From positions 26,137,038-26,201,037 of the forward strand of contig NC_092090.1 in NCBI RefSeq assembly GCF_045679555.1: a stretch of 64,000 nt of DNA, written 5' to 3'. Positions 38,700-50,600 of this stretch are shown piece after piece. The stretch comes from Salvelinus alpinus. Lineage: Eukaryota; Chordata; Actinopteri; Salmoniformes; Salmonidae. Position numbers and translations under genes: made by a program. Position 1 is the first letter of the stretch, and each line of letters begins with the position of its first letter. A model generated the notes under the pieces. That model was given only the letters and a program-made list of their open reading frames with translations. It searched no databases and was not told the origin of the DNA.

Positions 38700-39113
38700 A
38701 TCCACTGACCGTACGGCTGCTCTCCTTTCTCCTCCAGCCCAGCAAATAATGTGGAAAACAAAAAAAGAAAAGAAAATGGATAGCCTTGAAAAGAACAACT
38801 AAAGCAAGTTGCCTCGCTGTTGCAGACTGTTCGAACTTGAGAGAGGACAATGCAAGTGCTAAACAATCAGTTTGAATGCTGCGGCGGATCCTTTGAAGAG
38901 CAGAGCAAAGTGGAGGTTTGGACAAAGCAGAGGTTTGGACAAAACGTGTTACAAGTTAACACTGTACATCAACAATTACTGACATTTGATGAGAAGTTCA
39001 TGCATATTTACATAAAATAAAATACCTCATAGTGATGATGGATGTTCTGTAATGTAGTATATTTGGATTTTGGGACAACAAAAGTCTAGATTTGAATCGC
39101 CACTGCTGTATTA
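38700..39113. other. Gene-free sequence, no gene seen
   Basis: Unique, no motif recognised. Confidence 0.5.
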
Positions 39114-40671
39114 CAGTGCCTTGCAAAAGTATTCATCCCCCTTGGTGTTTTTCCTATTTTGTTGCATTACAACCTGTAATTACATGTAACAGACATACAC
39201 AAAATAGTCCAAATTGGTGAAGTGAAATGAAAAAAAGAACTTAAAAAATTAAAAACAGAAAAGTGGCGGGTGCATATGTATTCACCCCCTTTGCTATGAA
39301 GCCCCTAAATAAGATCTGGTGCAACCAATTACCTTCAGACGTCACATAATTAGTTAAATAAAGTCCACCTGTGTGCAATCTAAGTGTCACATGATCAGTC
39401 ACATGATCTCAGTATGTATACACCTGTTCTGAAAAGCCCCAGAGTCTGCAACACCGCTAAGCAAGGGGCACCGCCAAGCAAGCGAAGACCAAGGAGCTCT
39501 CCAAACAGGTCAGGGTCAAAGTTGTGGAGAAGTACAGATCATGGTTGGGCTATAAAAAAATATCTGAAACTTTGATCATCCCACAGAGCACCATTAAATC
39601 CATTATTAAAAAATGGAAAGAATATGGCACCACAACAAACCTGCCAAGAGAGGGCCACCCACCAAAACTCACAGACCAGGCAAGGAGGGCATTAATCAGA
39701 GAGGCAACGAAGAGACCAAAGATAACCCTGAAGGAGCTGCAAAGCTCCACAACGGAGATTGGAGTATCTGTCCATAGGACCACTTTAAGCTTTACACTCC
39801 ACAGAGCTGGGCTTTACAGAAGAGTGGCCGGGAAAAAGCCATTGCTTAAAGAAAAAAAAGAACCAAACACGTTTGGTGTTCGCCAACAGGCATGTGGGAG
39901 ACTCCCAAACATGTGGAAGAAGGAACTCTGGTCAGATGATACTAAAATTGAGCTTTTTAGGCATCAAGGAAAACGCTGGCACAAACCCAACACCTCTCAT
40001 CACCTCGAGAACACCATCATCACAGTGAAGCATGGTGGTGGCAGCATCATGCTGTGGGGATGTTTTTCATCTGCAGGGACTGGGAAACTGGTTAGAATTG
40101 AAACTCTGGAGGGAAACCTGTTTCAGTCTTCCAGAGATTTGAGACTGGGACGGAGGATCACCTTCCAGCAGGACAATGACCCTAAGCATACTGCTAAAGC
40201 AACACTCGAGTGGTTTAAGGGGAAACATTTAAATGTCTTGGAATGGCCTAGTCAAAGCCCAGACCTCAATCCAATTGAGAATATGTGGTATGACTTAAAG
40301 ATTGCTGTCCACCAGTGGAACCCATCCAACTTGAAGGAGCTGGAGCAGTTTTGCCTTTAAGAATGGGCAAAAATCCCAGTGTCTAGATGTGCCAAGTTTA
40401 TAGAGACATACCCTAAGAGACTTGCAGCTGTAATTTCTGGGGGGGGGGGGGGGGGGTGAATAGTTATGCACGCTCAAGTTTGTTTTGTTTTTTGTTGTTG
40501 TCTTATTTCATGTTTGTTTCACAATAAAAAATATTTTGCATCTTCAAAGTGGTGGGCATGTTGTGTAAATCAAATGATACATATCCCCCCAAAAATCTAT
40601 TTTAATTCAAGGTTGTAAGGCAACAAAATAGGAAAAATGCCAAGGGGGTGGGGACACTTGTTTCCTAATTG
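39114..40671 (+). mobile_element. Tc1/mariner transposon, decayed, copy 2
   Basis: Begins CAGTGCCTTGCAAAAGTATT directly after a TA (39112-39113). The right end is badly eroded (AAGGGGGTGGGGACACTTG, about 40640-40671). Same family as the copy at 33241-34898, on the opposite strand. An 18-base G run at 40439-40456 lies just past the transposase. Confidence 0.92.
39484..40360 (+). pseudogene. Tc1 transposase remnant (copy 2)
   Basis: Frame open from about 39484 to the stop at 40358-40360, about 290 codons; family members are usually near 340. The start ATG is lost (the position reads GCG before AAGACCAAGG). The helix-turn-helix half, GHPPKLTDQARRALI linker, WSDDTKIELF (first Asp), FQQDNDPKHT (second Asp) and [11 protein letters not shown] (Glu) are all present. 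About 10 residues are deleted between VRIE and TLEGN. A TAA follows EQFCL, cutting the normal C terminus. Inactive, but better preserved than copy 1. Confidence 0.9.
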
Positions 40672-40752
40672 TGGCCTGAGTGGGTGATTCTCAGACACAC
40701 GAGGGAAACCTGGTATGTTTACAGATTTAAATATACATACTGTATATATATA

Positions 40753-42334
40753 CAGTTGAAGTCGGGAGGGTAAAAATACACTGAGGTTGGAGTCATTAAA
40801 ACTAATTTTTCATCCACTCCACAAATTTTTTGTTAACAAACTACAGTTTTGGCAAGTCGGTTAGGACATCTACTTTGTGCATGACACAAGTAATTTTTCC
40901 AACAATTGTTTACAGACAGATTATTTCACTTATAACTCACTGTATCACAATTCCAGAAGGTCAGAAGTTTACATATACTAAGGTGACTGTGCTTTTAAAC
41001 AGCTTGGAAAATTTCAGAAAATTATGTCATGGCTTTAGAAGCTTCGGATAGGCTAATTGACATCATTTGAGTCAATTGGAGGTGTACCTTCAAACACACT
41101 GCCTCTTTGCTTGACATCATGGGAAAATCAAAAGAAATCAGCAAAGAACTCAGAAAAAAATTGTAGACCTCCACAAGTCTGGTTCATCCTTGGGAGCAAT
41201 TTCCAAACGCCTGAAGGTACCACGTTCATCTGTACAACCAATGGTACACAAGTATAAACATCATGGGACCATGCAGCCGTCATACCGCTCAGGAAGGAGA
41301 CGTGTTCTGTCTCCTAGAGTTGAACGTACTTTGGTGCGAAAAGTGCAAATCAATCCCAGAACAACAGCAAAGGACCTTGTGAAGATGCTGGATTAAACAG
41401 GTACAAAACTACAAAACTGAAAGGTCGCTCTGCAAGGAAGAAGCCACTGCTCCAAAACCGCCATAAATAAGCCAGACTGCGGTTTGCAACTGCACATGGA
41501 GACGAAGATCGTACTTTTTGGAAAAATGTCCTCTGGTCTGATGAAACAAAACTAGAACTGTTTGGCCATAATGACCATCGTTATGTTTGGAGGAAAAATG
41601 GGTAGGCTTGCAAGCCAAAGAACACCATCCCAACCGTGAAGCACGGCGGTGGCAGCATCATGTTGTGGGGTGCTTTGCTGCAGGAAATGGACTGGTGCAC
41701 TTCACAAAATAGATAGCATCATGTGGAGGGAAAATGATGTGGATATATTGAAGCAACATCTCAAGACATCAGTCAGGAAGTTAAAGCTTGGTCGAAAATG
41801 GGTCTTACAAATGGACAATGACCCCAAGCATACTTCCAAAGTTGTGGCAAAATGGCTTTAAGACAACAAAGTCAAGGTATTGAAGTGGCCATCACAAAGC
41901 CCTGACCTCAATCGTATAGAAAATTTGTGGGCAGAACTGAAAAGGCGTGTGCGAGCAAGGAGGCATCCAACCTGACTCAGTTACACCAGCTCTGTCAGGA
42001 GGAATGGGCCAAAATTCACCCAACTCATTGTGGGAAGCTTGTGAAAGGGTACCCGAAACGTTTGACCCAAGTTAAACAATTTAAAAGCAGTGCTACCAAA
42101 TAGTAATTGAATGTATGTAAACTTCTGACCCACTGGGAATGTGATGAAAGAAATAAAAGCTGAAATAAATCATTCTCTCTACTATCGTTCTGACATTCGA
42201 CTTTCTTAAAATAAAGTGGTGATCCTAACTGACCTAAGACAGGGAATTTTTACTTGGATTAAATGTCAGGAATTGTGAAAAACTGAGTTTAAATGTATTT
42301 GGCTAAGGTGTATGTAAACTTCTGACTTCAACTG
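40753..42334 (+). mobile_element. Tc1 transposon of the salmonid Sleeping-Beauty-related type
   Basis: 1582 bp with ends CAGTTGAAGTC and GACTTCAACTG, flanked by TA on both sides (40751-40752, 42335-42336), the expected target duplication. Long terminal inverted repeats contain an inner copy of a related motif: CAGAAGTTTACATATACTAA near 40961, and TGTATGTAAACTTCTGACCC near 42112. This is the IR/DR arrangement known for this family. Left and right arms match each other imperfectly. Confidence 0.93.
41119..42110 (+). pseudogene. Tc1 transposase remnant (Sleeping-Beauty-related family)
   Basis: ATG at 41119 opens MGKSKEISKELRKK. A one-base loss in the A run near 41154-41160 then causes a stop (TAG at 41164). 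The DNA-binding half continues in another frame (GAISKRLKVPRSSVQ, 41190-41396) to a premature stop. WSDETK-like sequence near 41535, KHGGGSIM near 41640, LQMDNDPKH near 41808 and SPDLN near 41899 show the catalytic half in shifted frames. Not functional. Confidence 0.9.
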
Positions 42335-42341
42335 TATATAC

Positions 42342-42774
42342 TTTTCCCCCCTTTTCCACCCAATTGATAGTTACAGTCTTGTCCCATCACTGCAACTCCC
42401 GTATGGACTCAGAAGAGGTGATGGTCGTGAGCTATGTGTCCCCCGAAACACGACCCCTCCAAGCCACACTGCTCGTTTAACCCGGAAGCCAGCCGCACCA
42501 ATGTGTTGGATGAAACACCGCACAGCTGGCGACCGAAGTCAGTGTGCATGCGCCCTGCTGCCACAGGGAGTCTCTAGAGCACGATGGGACAAGGACATCT
42601 CACCCTTCCAAACCCTTCGCTAACCCGGACGACACTGGGACAATTGTGTGCCGCCTCATTGGTCTCCCGGTCGTGGCCGGTTCAGTCACAGCCTGGGATC
42701 AAACCTGGATCTGTAGTGATGCCTCTAGCACTGAGATGCAGTGCCTCAGACCGCTGTGCCACTCGGGAGTCCCT
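42342..42774 (-). mobile_element. tRNA-derived salmonid SINE
   Basis: Read on the minus strand from 42774: a tRNA-like head with box A (TGGCACAGCGGTCTGAGG, 42763-42746) and box B (GGTTTGATCCC, near 42706-42696). A long body with conserved GGCCACGACCGGGAG and ACATTGGTGCGGCTGGCTTC segments follows, then a CAATTGGGTGGAAAAGGGG tail next to 42342. About 430 bp. The A/B boxes are internal RNA polymerase III promoter signals. The copy abuts the Tc1 right end, separated by about 7 bases. I recognise it as one of the abundant salmonid SINEs, exact family uncertain. Confidence 0.88.
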
Positions 42775-45126
42775 TATTTACAGAATTAACGACACACTCC
42801 ATCCACCACACAACAGCTGTCTGCTGCACTCAGCTGATTGAGAACTGGGCCTGCTCTGCTCTCCCATTTGGGGAGCCTTGCCATTGAACAGTTGGTCAGG
42901 TTGATGTGTGGTTAGCTCTCTATCCTGACGGACGCTAGAAATCAATACTGACACTCACACGCAAACAAAAACACTTGTTCAGGCAGATTGGTTGTGTCGG
43001 GACCGGATACCAAAATACCTCTTTTGTTCAGTGTGTGTTACTGTAACGTTGATTAGGCCAGTTGTCTACACAGTACACTCGTTATATGGGTAGTATCTAA
43101 GCACTGGAAGTAGTTAGATGTTAGCTGTGTAGCATTTTAGTGTTTAGCTCTACATTATATTTGATATGTTACTGAACTGAGTGAACATATTCAAGGCTTG
43201 TTTATTACACAAGGTTGTAAGTTTTGTTTTCCAGTAAAATGGTTCTGTGTTTTGTTCACTGCAGGCAGAATTCACAGAGAGTGAGAGAGGGCTTCAGGCT
43301 ATCCCCACACGCGGCTAGCAAAGTTGTTCTCCCCGTCGGGACTACAAGAACACAATGTAAGTAAAAAGATAAACCATAATTTATACTCTAGATGAAACTT
43401 ACAGTACTTCAGGTATTTTCACTAGACACTTTAGAGATATTTATAATTTTATATACTTGAATTTTGTGGATGTCACTGTATATTCACTAACCCATATCCA
43501 AATGTCTGTGGAAAGCTATGAATGCAAAGCCAGACAGTAAGCAGTATATCATAACATATAATAGGAATAATGTCCCTTTGATTTTTGGAGTTCCGATCTG
43601 AACACCTGTCACAAGGGCACGCCCTAGCACCAGGTCTCCCCTGCTGGAGTTGGGGGAGGGTATGTGTGTGTCTCAGTGTCTCAGTGTGTGTGTGTGTCTC
43701 AGTATGTGTGTGTGTGGTGTGTGCATGTTTGTGAGTGTGTATGTGTGTGAGAGGGAGGTAGAAGATGAAACAGCCGTCGAGGAGATGTTGATCACACAGC
43801 CAGACAGGGTGAGTGACAGACAATACCTGCTGTAAAATTCCCTCACATCTCCGCTGATCTGTATTCATAGATCTTGTCTGCTCCGCAGCACCAAACTGTA
43901 CCCCACACCAGCCAGCTCCTTTAGCACGCACCGCCCCACTCCTCACGCTCGCTTCACTCCTCAACTCACATGTTAGACCCCTCTCCTTTTCTTCCTTAAG
44001 TATTTACCAAGTCTTTGTTCTCTGTCTAAATGATAGCTCTGATAACTAGCTAGAGAGGCTGAAAGAAGCTCACTCTCTCTCTCTCTCTCTCTGACAATAT
44101 GGACTTTCTTTATTCCACCACTCCACTCCTAATCTCACCTAATTCAGATTCTTCAAATGTAAGTCTTTCCCGTTTAAGTGTGTTCTCAGACTCCTAATGC
44201 CTAACAGATGTCTGGTCTGTGTCATGTTTCTTTGTGAAGGATTGTTAAGAGGCTTCAAAACTCAGTGAGTAAAAAGCTCATGCAGAATGAACATTTATTC
44301 GCCACACTACATCCCTATCAACACTGCTTGAATTATATACCAGTATTTAGTAAATCCATACATTGTTTGGTTATGATGAAATATCTGGATGACGCTGATG
44401 GAAGTTTATGTATGATCTTTGTCAGAGCTATATCAAAGGTGGAACTGGGGGGAAAAAGAGCATAGTCTGGTACATGTCCTACCCCTCTCCTATGGCTGAG
44501 CACAGTGCACCAACTTCCTGAAACACATTCTATGTTACAACAGAAAACATACTTGAGAGACAGGACTACACAGAGTCAGCCTGTACAACTGAATTAGTTT
44601 TGTTGTGGCAGATCTAGGCAATAGTTTTGACTGACTATGTGTCGTTAAATTTCTGCGGGAATTGTTTTGACAAAACAAGTTAGCGTAAAAGTGGGAAATG
44701 TCGGCTAAAACAAAAGGCTGTTTCTTTTGCACCTATGTGAAGCATGTGTCAGTCTTCAGCGCGGTGTTCCACTGGAAGTGACATCAGAGCCCTGGAGGGC
44801 TTGTGCTGGGAGAATGAGCTGTTTTGATATGATTTCACAGAACAGAGATGGTAGACCAAACAGAGCAGTCTCAGGGCTTGTGTCTGTCTACCTCTGTTGT
44901 TAGAATTTCACTATACAAACAGTAGCAATGAACTTGAAGGTGCTTTGCCATGCAGGACTGGATCTTTATGTTTCTGTCTGTCACCTGCAATGACTGCAGA
45001 ATTAAAGTGTAATGGGTTTTGCTGTAATTTATACTTTATTGTGAACTTTTTGACATGGTTGCTGGCAGACTGGGGAGTGTCTGTCTTCAATAACCTCATC
45101 ATCCTGGCCACTGAACAAGACTGACG
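42775..45126. other. Gene-free sequence, no gene seen
   Basis: Unique DNA with a short GT patch at 43660-43750 and a short CT run at 44071-44092. The minus-strand 163-codon frame at 43473-43964 runs through the GT patch and has no domain. Confidence 0.5.
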
Positions 45127-45524
45127 TACATGAAACTGCCAGAATAAAGGATACCCCAACATAAAGTGTCTTAATAGGGCGTTGGGCCACCACAAGCCAC
45201 CAGAATATCTTCAGTGCGCATTGGCATAGATTCTACAAGTGTCTGGAACTCTATTGGAGGGATGCGACACGATTCTTTCATGAGAAATTCCATAATTTGG
45301 TGTTTTGTTGATGGTGGTGGAAAATGCTGTCTCCGGCGCCACTCCAGAATCTCCCATATCATTTCATAACTGGGAATTTTTATACAGTACATGACCCTAA
45401 GCATGATGCAATGTAAACTGCTTAATTGACTAAGGAACCACACCTGTGTGGAAGCACTTGCTTTCAATATACTTTGTATCCCTCATTTACTCAAGTGTTT
45501 CCATTATTTTGTCAGTTACCTGTA
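45127..45524. mobile_element. Internally deleted Tc1-like element
   Basis: Inverted ends: TACATGAAACTGCCAGAATA at 45127 and the complement of TTGTCAGTTACCTGTA ending at 45524, matching at about 17 of 24 positions. GTTGGGCCACCACAAGCCAC (45182-45201) and the text to 45360 correspond to a widespread fish DNA transposon. The sequence then jumps to its opposite end near 45380 (TTTTTATACAGTACATGACC). At about 400 bp it cannot encode a transposase. Confidence 0.8.
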
Positions 45525-46511
45525 TTATTTTATTCATCATATTATCTCAGATTGGGTTGACTGAGTTTGACCTACATTTCAACTCTTATTGGCTCTGTTT
45601 ATGCATTCTGATTGGGTGTATAGTTCAAGACGACCATATGAACCACCAACCTGATTGAATGTCACTGGACAGAACCAGTGATTGACCATATAGGTGAACA
45701 GAGCTCCTTACTGGCTGTCTCTAGCCTGGACTGTGTCTGGCTCGGAGGTGATGATGCCCATAGCCCATCAGAGATTGATGGAGGGCAGACACTAGCAGCA
45801 GGAATGAGCTCTATGCTTTGAAGTCCTCCACATGGAGGGAAATTGATATATCAGTTTAAGAACCAGACCCTATTAAAGGAGGCCCCGTCAGGTTAATGCA
45901 ATAGCCTCCACATTTCCCCCAACCCCATTCAGGCCACTCGGACAGGGCCCTAATTCCTGCCCTGGCCCTGCTCGCCCCACTCGCACCAATCTCATTTTAT
46001 CTTCTCCCGTCAGCAATATTCCTCCCATTGGAGGCAATACGGTGTGGAGTAAATCACACAGTTAAACACTGGCTGGGGCCATCCCATAAGCGCTCTCTCT
46101 CTCAATTTCTCGGCATCTCTCTTTCGTATCTCTTTCTCTTTCCCTCTCTCTCTCCCTCCAGCCCGGGATTCTCGTGGCATTGGGATCGTACGCCGTTCGG
46201 CCGGTCAGTGGAGGGCCTCGGTCTGTCAACCCCCCCTCCCCCTTACCCTTCCATCACTCAATGGGCACCCTACTCCCACCCTACCCTTCTTCCAGCAGGT
46301 CTCTCTTTGTCCCCTGGTCAAAGAGACCAATCAAAGGACCCCGGGACCTCAGAGGTGAGCCTTGGTCTCATTCATTTTTAATGACATGCAGAAAGAGATT
46401 TACATAAAAAATGTAGAGTGGTGTTTTTTCAATTCAGACATCCTGTATTTATTATTAAACGTTTGTCTTTGGGGTCAGATCATGTCCATCAGAATCAAGT
46501 CTCAAGCTGCC
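45525..46511. other. Gene-free sequence, no gene seen
   Basis: Unique; pyrimidine-rich at 46090-46160. The plus-strand frame 46028-46381 has no domain and unconvincing composition. Confidence 0.5.
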
Positions 46512-46701
46512 TCCCAAATGGCACCCTCCTACTGGGCACAGACGTCAATTCAACGTCTATTCCATGTTGGTTCAACGTTAATTTTATTGAATTAATGTGG
46601 AAACAATGTTGATTTAACCAGTCTGTGCCCAGTGGGTTATTCCCTACATAGTGTGCAACTTTTTACTAGAGCCCTTCGGGGAATAGGGTGCCATTTGGGA
46701 T
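46512..46701. mobile_element. Palindromic MITE-like repeat, copy C, interrupted
   Basis: The left arm TCCCAAATGGCACCCT (46512-46527) and right arm AATAGGGTGCCATTTGGGA (46682-46700) are inverted, as in copies A, B and D, but the left arm is split from its usual continuation ATTCCCTACATAG by the insertion at 46531-46633. Confidence 0.85.
46531..46633. mobile_element. Second MITE nested inside copy C
   Basis: Perfect 13-base terminal inverted repeats, ACTGGGCACAGAC and GTCTGTGCCCAGT, enclose a symmetrical AACGTCTATTCC..TTCAACGTTAATTTT..AACAATGTTGATTTAACCA interior. 103 bp, no frame. Confidence 0.88.
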
Positions 46702-47100
46702 GAAGCCTCAGTGTTTTAGGGAGCGTTGGTCCGACAGATAGATCATCTCTATGTTTTATAGTTTCTGGTTATTCACTTTGATTCATCTCCTTATGTTTAT
46801 AGTCATAAGACTGCTTCTATCTGTGACGTCAAAAGGAAGTAGATGTTATATTCCCTGAGAAGTAACATGTGTTCTACTACATGTCTGGGTTAGGCGATCC
46901 CCGTACCATTTCTGATACAACAGCTGCTGTTAATCTGCTATGGTCAGGCCTGTGTGGGGGACGTTGGTCATCTGCTAATCTTCACCTATTAGTAAAGAAG
47001 ATGGGACCGTTTTGCTGATATGGATTTGATTTAGACAGACAAACCAAAGTATTTCAGGTAACACTCAAATACAACTGGCCTGTTTTCAGTTTTAGGTCTG
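46702..47100. other. Gene-free sequence, no gene seen
   Basis: Unique DNA, nothing recognised. Confidence 0.5.
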
Positions 47101-47101
47101 T

Positions 47102-47504
47102 AATAGTAATAGTAGTAGTAGTAGTAGTAGTAGTAGTACGTAGTAGTAAGTAGTAGTGGTGGAAGTATTAGTTGTTGTTGTAGTAGTAGTTGTTGTTGTA
47201 GTAGTACTTATAGTAGTAGTACTTGTTGTTGCAGTAGTAGTAGTAGTGGTAGTGGTAGTAATAGTAGTTGTAGTAGTAATAGTATTAGTAGCGATAGTAG
47301 TATTTGTTGTAGTATTAGTAGCAGTAGTAGTAGTTGTAGTAGTAGTAGTATTACTAGTAGTAGTAGTAGTAGTAGCAGCAGTGGTGGTGGTTGTAGTAGT
47401 AGCAGCAGTAGTAGTAGTATTAGTAGCAGCAGCAGTAGTAGTAGTATTAGTAGCAGCAGCAGTAGTAGTAGTATTAGTAGTAGTACTAATAGTAGTAGTA
47501 CTAT

Positions 47505-47572
<68 letters not shown>

Positions 47573-47988
47573 ATGGCAGCGGCAATAGTAGTATTAGTAA
47601 TAGTAGCAGCAGTAGTGGGAGTGGTAGTAGTAGTAGTAGTGGTAGTGGTAGTGGTAGTGGTAGTGGTAGTGGTAGTAGTAGTAGTAGTAGTTGTTGTAGT
47701 AGTAGTACTGGTAGTAGTAGTTACTGTAGTAGTAGTACTGGTAGTAGTAGTAGTTGTTGTAGTAATAGTAGTACTGGTAGAAGTAGTACCAGTAGTAGTA
47801 GTAGTAGCAGTAGTAATAGTAGTAATATTAGTAATAATATTAGTTATAGTAGTAATAATAGTAGTAATAGTAGTAATATTATTATTAGTAGTGGTTGTTG
47901 TAGTATTAGTAGCGGTAGTAGTAGTTGTTGTAGTAATAGTAGTACTAGTATTAGTAGCAGTAGTAGTAGTTGTTGTAGTATTAGATGC

Positions 47989-48019
<31 letters not shown>

Positions 48020-48328
48020 GTAGTAGCAGTGGTGGTGGTTGTAGTAGTAGTAGCAATGGTGGTGGTTGTAGTAGTAGCAGCAGTAGTAGTAGTATTAGTA
48101 GCAGTTGTTGTTGGAGTAGTAGTAATAGTAGTAGTAGTAGTTGTTGTTGTTGTAGAAGTAGTACCAGTAGTAGTAGTATTAGTAGTAGTAGTAGTACCAG
48201 TAGTAGTAGTAGTAATAGTAGTAGTAGTTGTTGTTGTTGTTGTAGTAGTACCAGTTGTTGTAGTAGTAGTACCAGTTGTAGTAGTAGTAGTAGCAGTACT
48301 ACTAGTAGTAGTAGTAGTAGTAGTTGTA
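47102..48328. repeat. 1.2-kb trinucleotide-repeat field (TAG/TTG/CAG-type)
   Basis: Almost every third position is fixed: units are AGT, with GTT, GCA, GGT, ATT and ACT variants, in a single register throughout. Open frames of up to 392 codons (poly-valine/leucine/isoleucine) are direct products of the repeat. The period-3 register holds for over 400 units. Confidence 0.97.
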
Positions 48329-49181
48329 TCCTGACCTCCTTTTGCCTACTAAGGTATTGGACTAAAGACTGAGAACAAGGCTTTCAGGCTGGAAGAAATG
48401 AGTATTTAGACATTTTGTGTTAGATCTATGCCCATGCAAATTCTTTACTCTCATCACCACTGCAGTGGGTAGTAGGATTAAACCCTGTGTTGTTCCAGTT
48501 ATTGGCCTCTCCTGAGACATTATGTTGTTACTGATTGTCTGAGCTGCATCAGATCCATCAATTGAATTCAAAGAAAATGTTATCCATTACTCCCCAAACC
48601 CAAACAGCAGATGTTGTGGGGTATTTGTAAGTCGACTTCCTTTATTATGTTAATGACCCTATCTTCTCATATCCACCATTTCCATTTGAGCTGGGTAGGA
48701 AATCATCAGATGGATTTGGCTCCTTCAACAACTGGTGTTTGACATTCTGTTGATGAGATGAAATATGAAACGCTTTTCAAAAGCGAATGGCATATGACAA
48801 TCACACAACATAAAATGCCTTTTGAATGAGTGGAAGATCACAATGCCATCCTGCCGCCATGGTCCGTTTTTAAGACGCTGTCTTGTATAAATGTAGCATT
48901 GATTATATTCTGTTGAAGTGTACAGGCAACAAAGGATGGGGACATATTGTGGATACAATGCTTGTGCTTTTCTTAATTCTCTTGATATCTATTAGCATAA
49001 AGCATGAAAACACATCGACACTCATAGTATAGTATTCCGGTAAGAATGCACTGTGGAAACACATGGATACACTATCACATTGTACATGATCTCTTTCTAC
49101 TAGTTCTGTTTCCCTTTATTCACACTGACTCAGACACTCAGAGTGTGCCCTTTCCACTCTGTGACCTGCCACACCCTGCTC
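48329..49181. other. Gene-free sequence, no gene seen
   Basis: Unique DNA without features. Confidence 0.5.
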
Positions 49182-49560
<379 letters not shown>

Positions 49561-50168
49561 ACGGCCTGGGCTCAGAGGCATAGCGTTGGGTTGCATGAGG
49601 GAGCGTGGTGGCAGAGCACTCCTCTGATGGACCAGATCCAGTGTTCACTGAAGCCTTTCGCATATATATAGAACTTCTGAATATCTAAACCATTATTTAG
49701 CATCCAAATCAGTTCTGCTTGTCTGACTGATGGACAATTTCAGCGTGACCCCAGTCTCTTTGCATGTGACCTATACTGTCTAGATTCTTGCATATTGTTT
49801 GGATGTTCACATTGACTTCTCTCCCTTTTCTCTCTTTGATCCTTTTAACATGCTCTTTGTGTTGGAATTCATGAAATATTCATGTTTGGACTACGGCTTT
49901 TCCATATCTTTATATACAATTATTGGCACCCTTCCTGTTATGTCGAGCCATCTAATAGTGGGTATTAGGTTTATTTAAGTGTGACTTCAGATTTTCTTGA
50001 CAGTTTAGCCATTTTGTGTCATGAATTGATAAGGTGATACATTATGAGGGAGGGTGTGATTACCTTCTTAGCCTGCCATTAATATTGATCATCACAAGCA
50101 ATATGTATTACACAGGCCTACAGTATACATGAGGGTTTTAATGTGAGCAACAGCAAAAAAACTGCATA
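49561..50168. other. Gene-free sequence, no gene seen
   Basis: Unique DNA without features. Confidence 0.5.
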
Positions 50169-50505
50169 ACAATAATAATAATAATATTTATTATTATGAT
50201 TATTATGATTATATGATTCTAATTATATTATTATTATATTATTATTATTATTATATTGTATTATAACAATATATTTATATTATTATTACTATTATTATAT
50301 GAATATTATTATTACTATTATTATTAGTTTATTATTATTAGATTATTATTATTATTATTATATTTATATTATTATCATATTATTATTATTATTATATTTA
50401 TATTATGATCATATTATTATTATTATATTTATATTATTATCATATTATTATTATTATATTTATATTATTATCATATTATTAATATTATTATATTTATAAT
50501 ATAAA
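50169..50505. repeat. (ATT)n field
   Basis: Mostly ATT/TAT triplets, with a higher-order unit containing TTATCATATTATTATTATTA that repeats several times between 50360 and 50500. Confidence 0.95.
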
Positions 50506-50600
50506 CACATTTCCGTATTTTCTTCCATTCATAATAGTCATTATCACCATCATCATCACAACAATCAGAGAAATGAAATATGACTTAATATGTCTTTGGT

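Noticed and set aside
37592-38866. Frames with 12-residue repeats on both strands
   Set aside because: 36-bp minisatellite; the 37-bp variant units break the frames.
42690-42774. tRNA gene on the minus strand
   Set aside because: Box A and box B are present, but the sequence continues as the body of a SINE and does not fold as an intact tRNA with a clear anticodon arm.
43473-43964. 163-codon minus-strand frame with His/Thr run
   Set aside because: It crosses a GT patch and lacks a domain; no splice or promoter support.
47156-48334. 392-codon poly-valine frame
   Set aside because: Direct product of the triplet repeat field; several frames are open on both strands.
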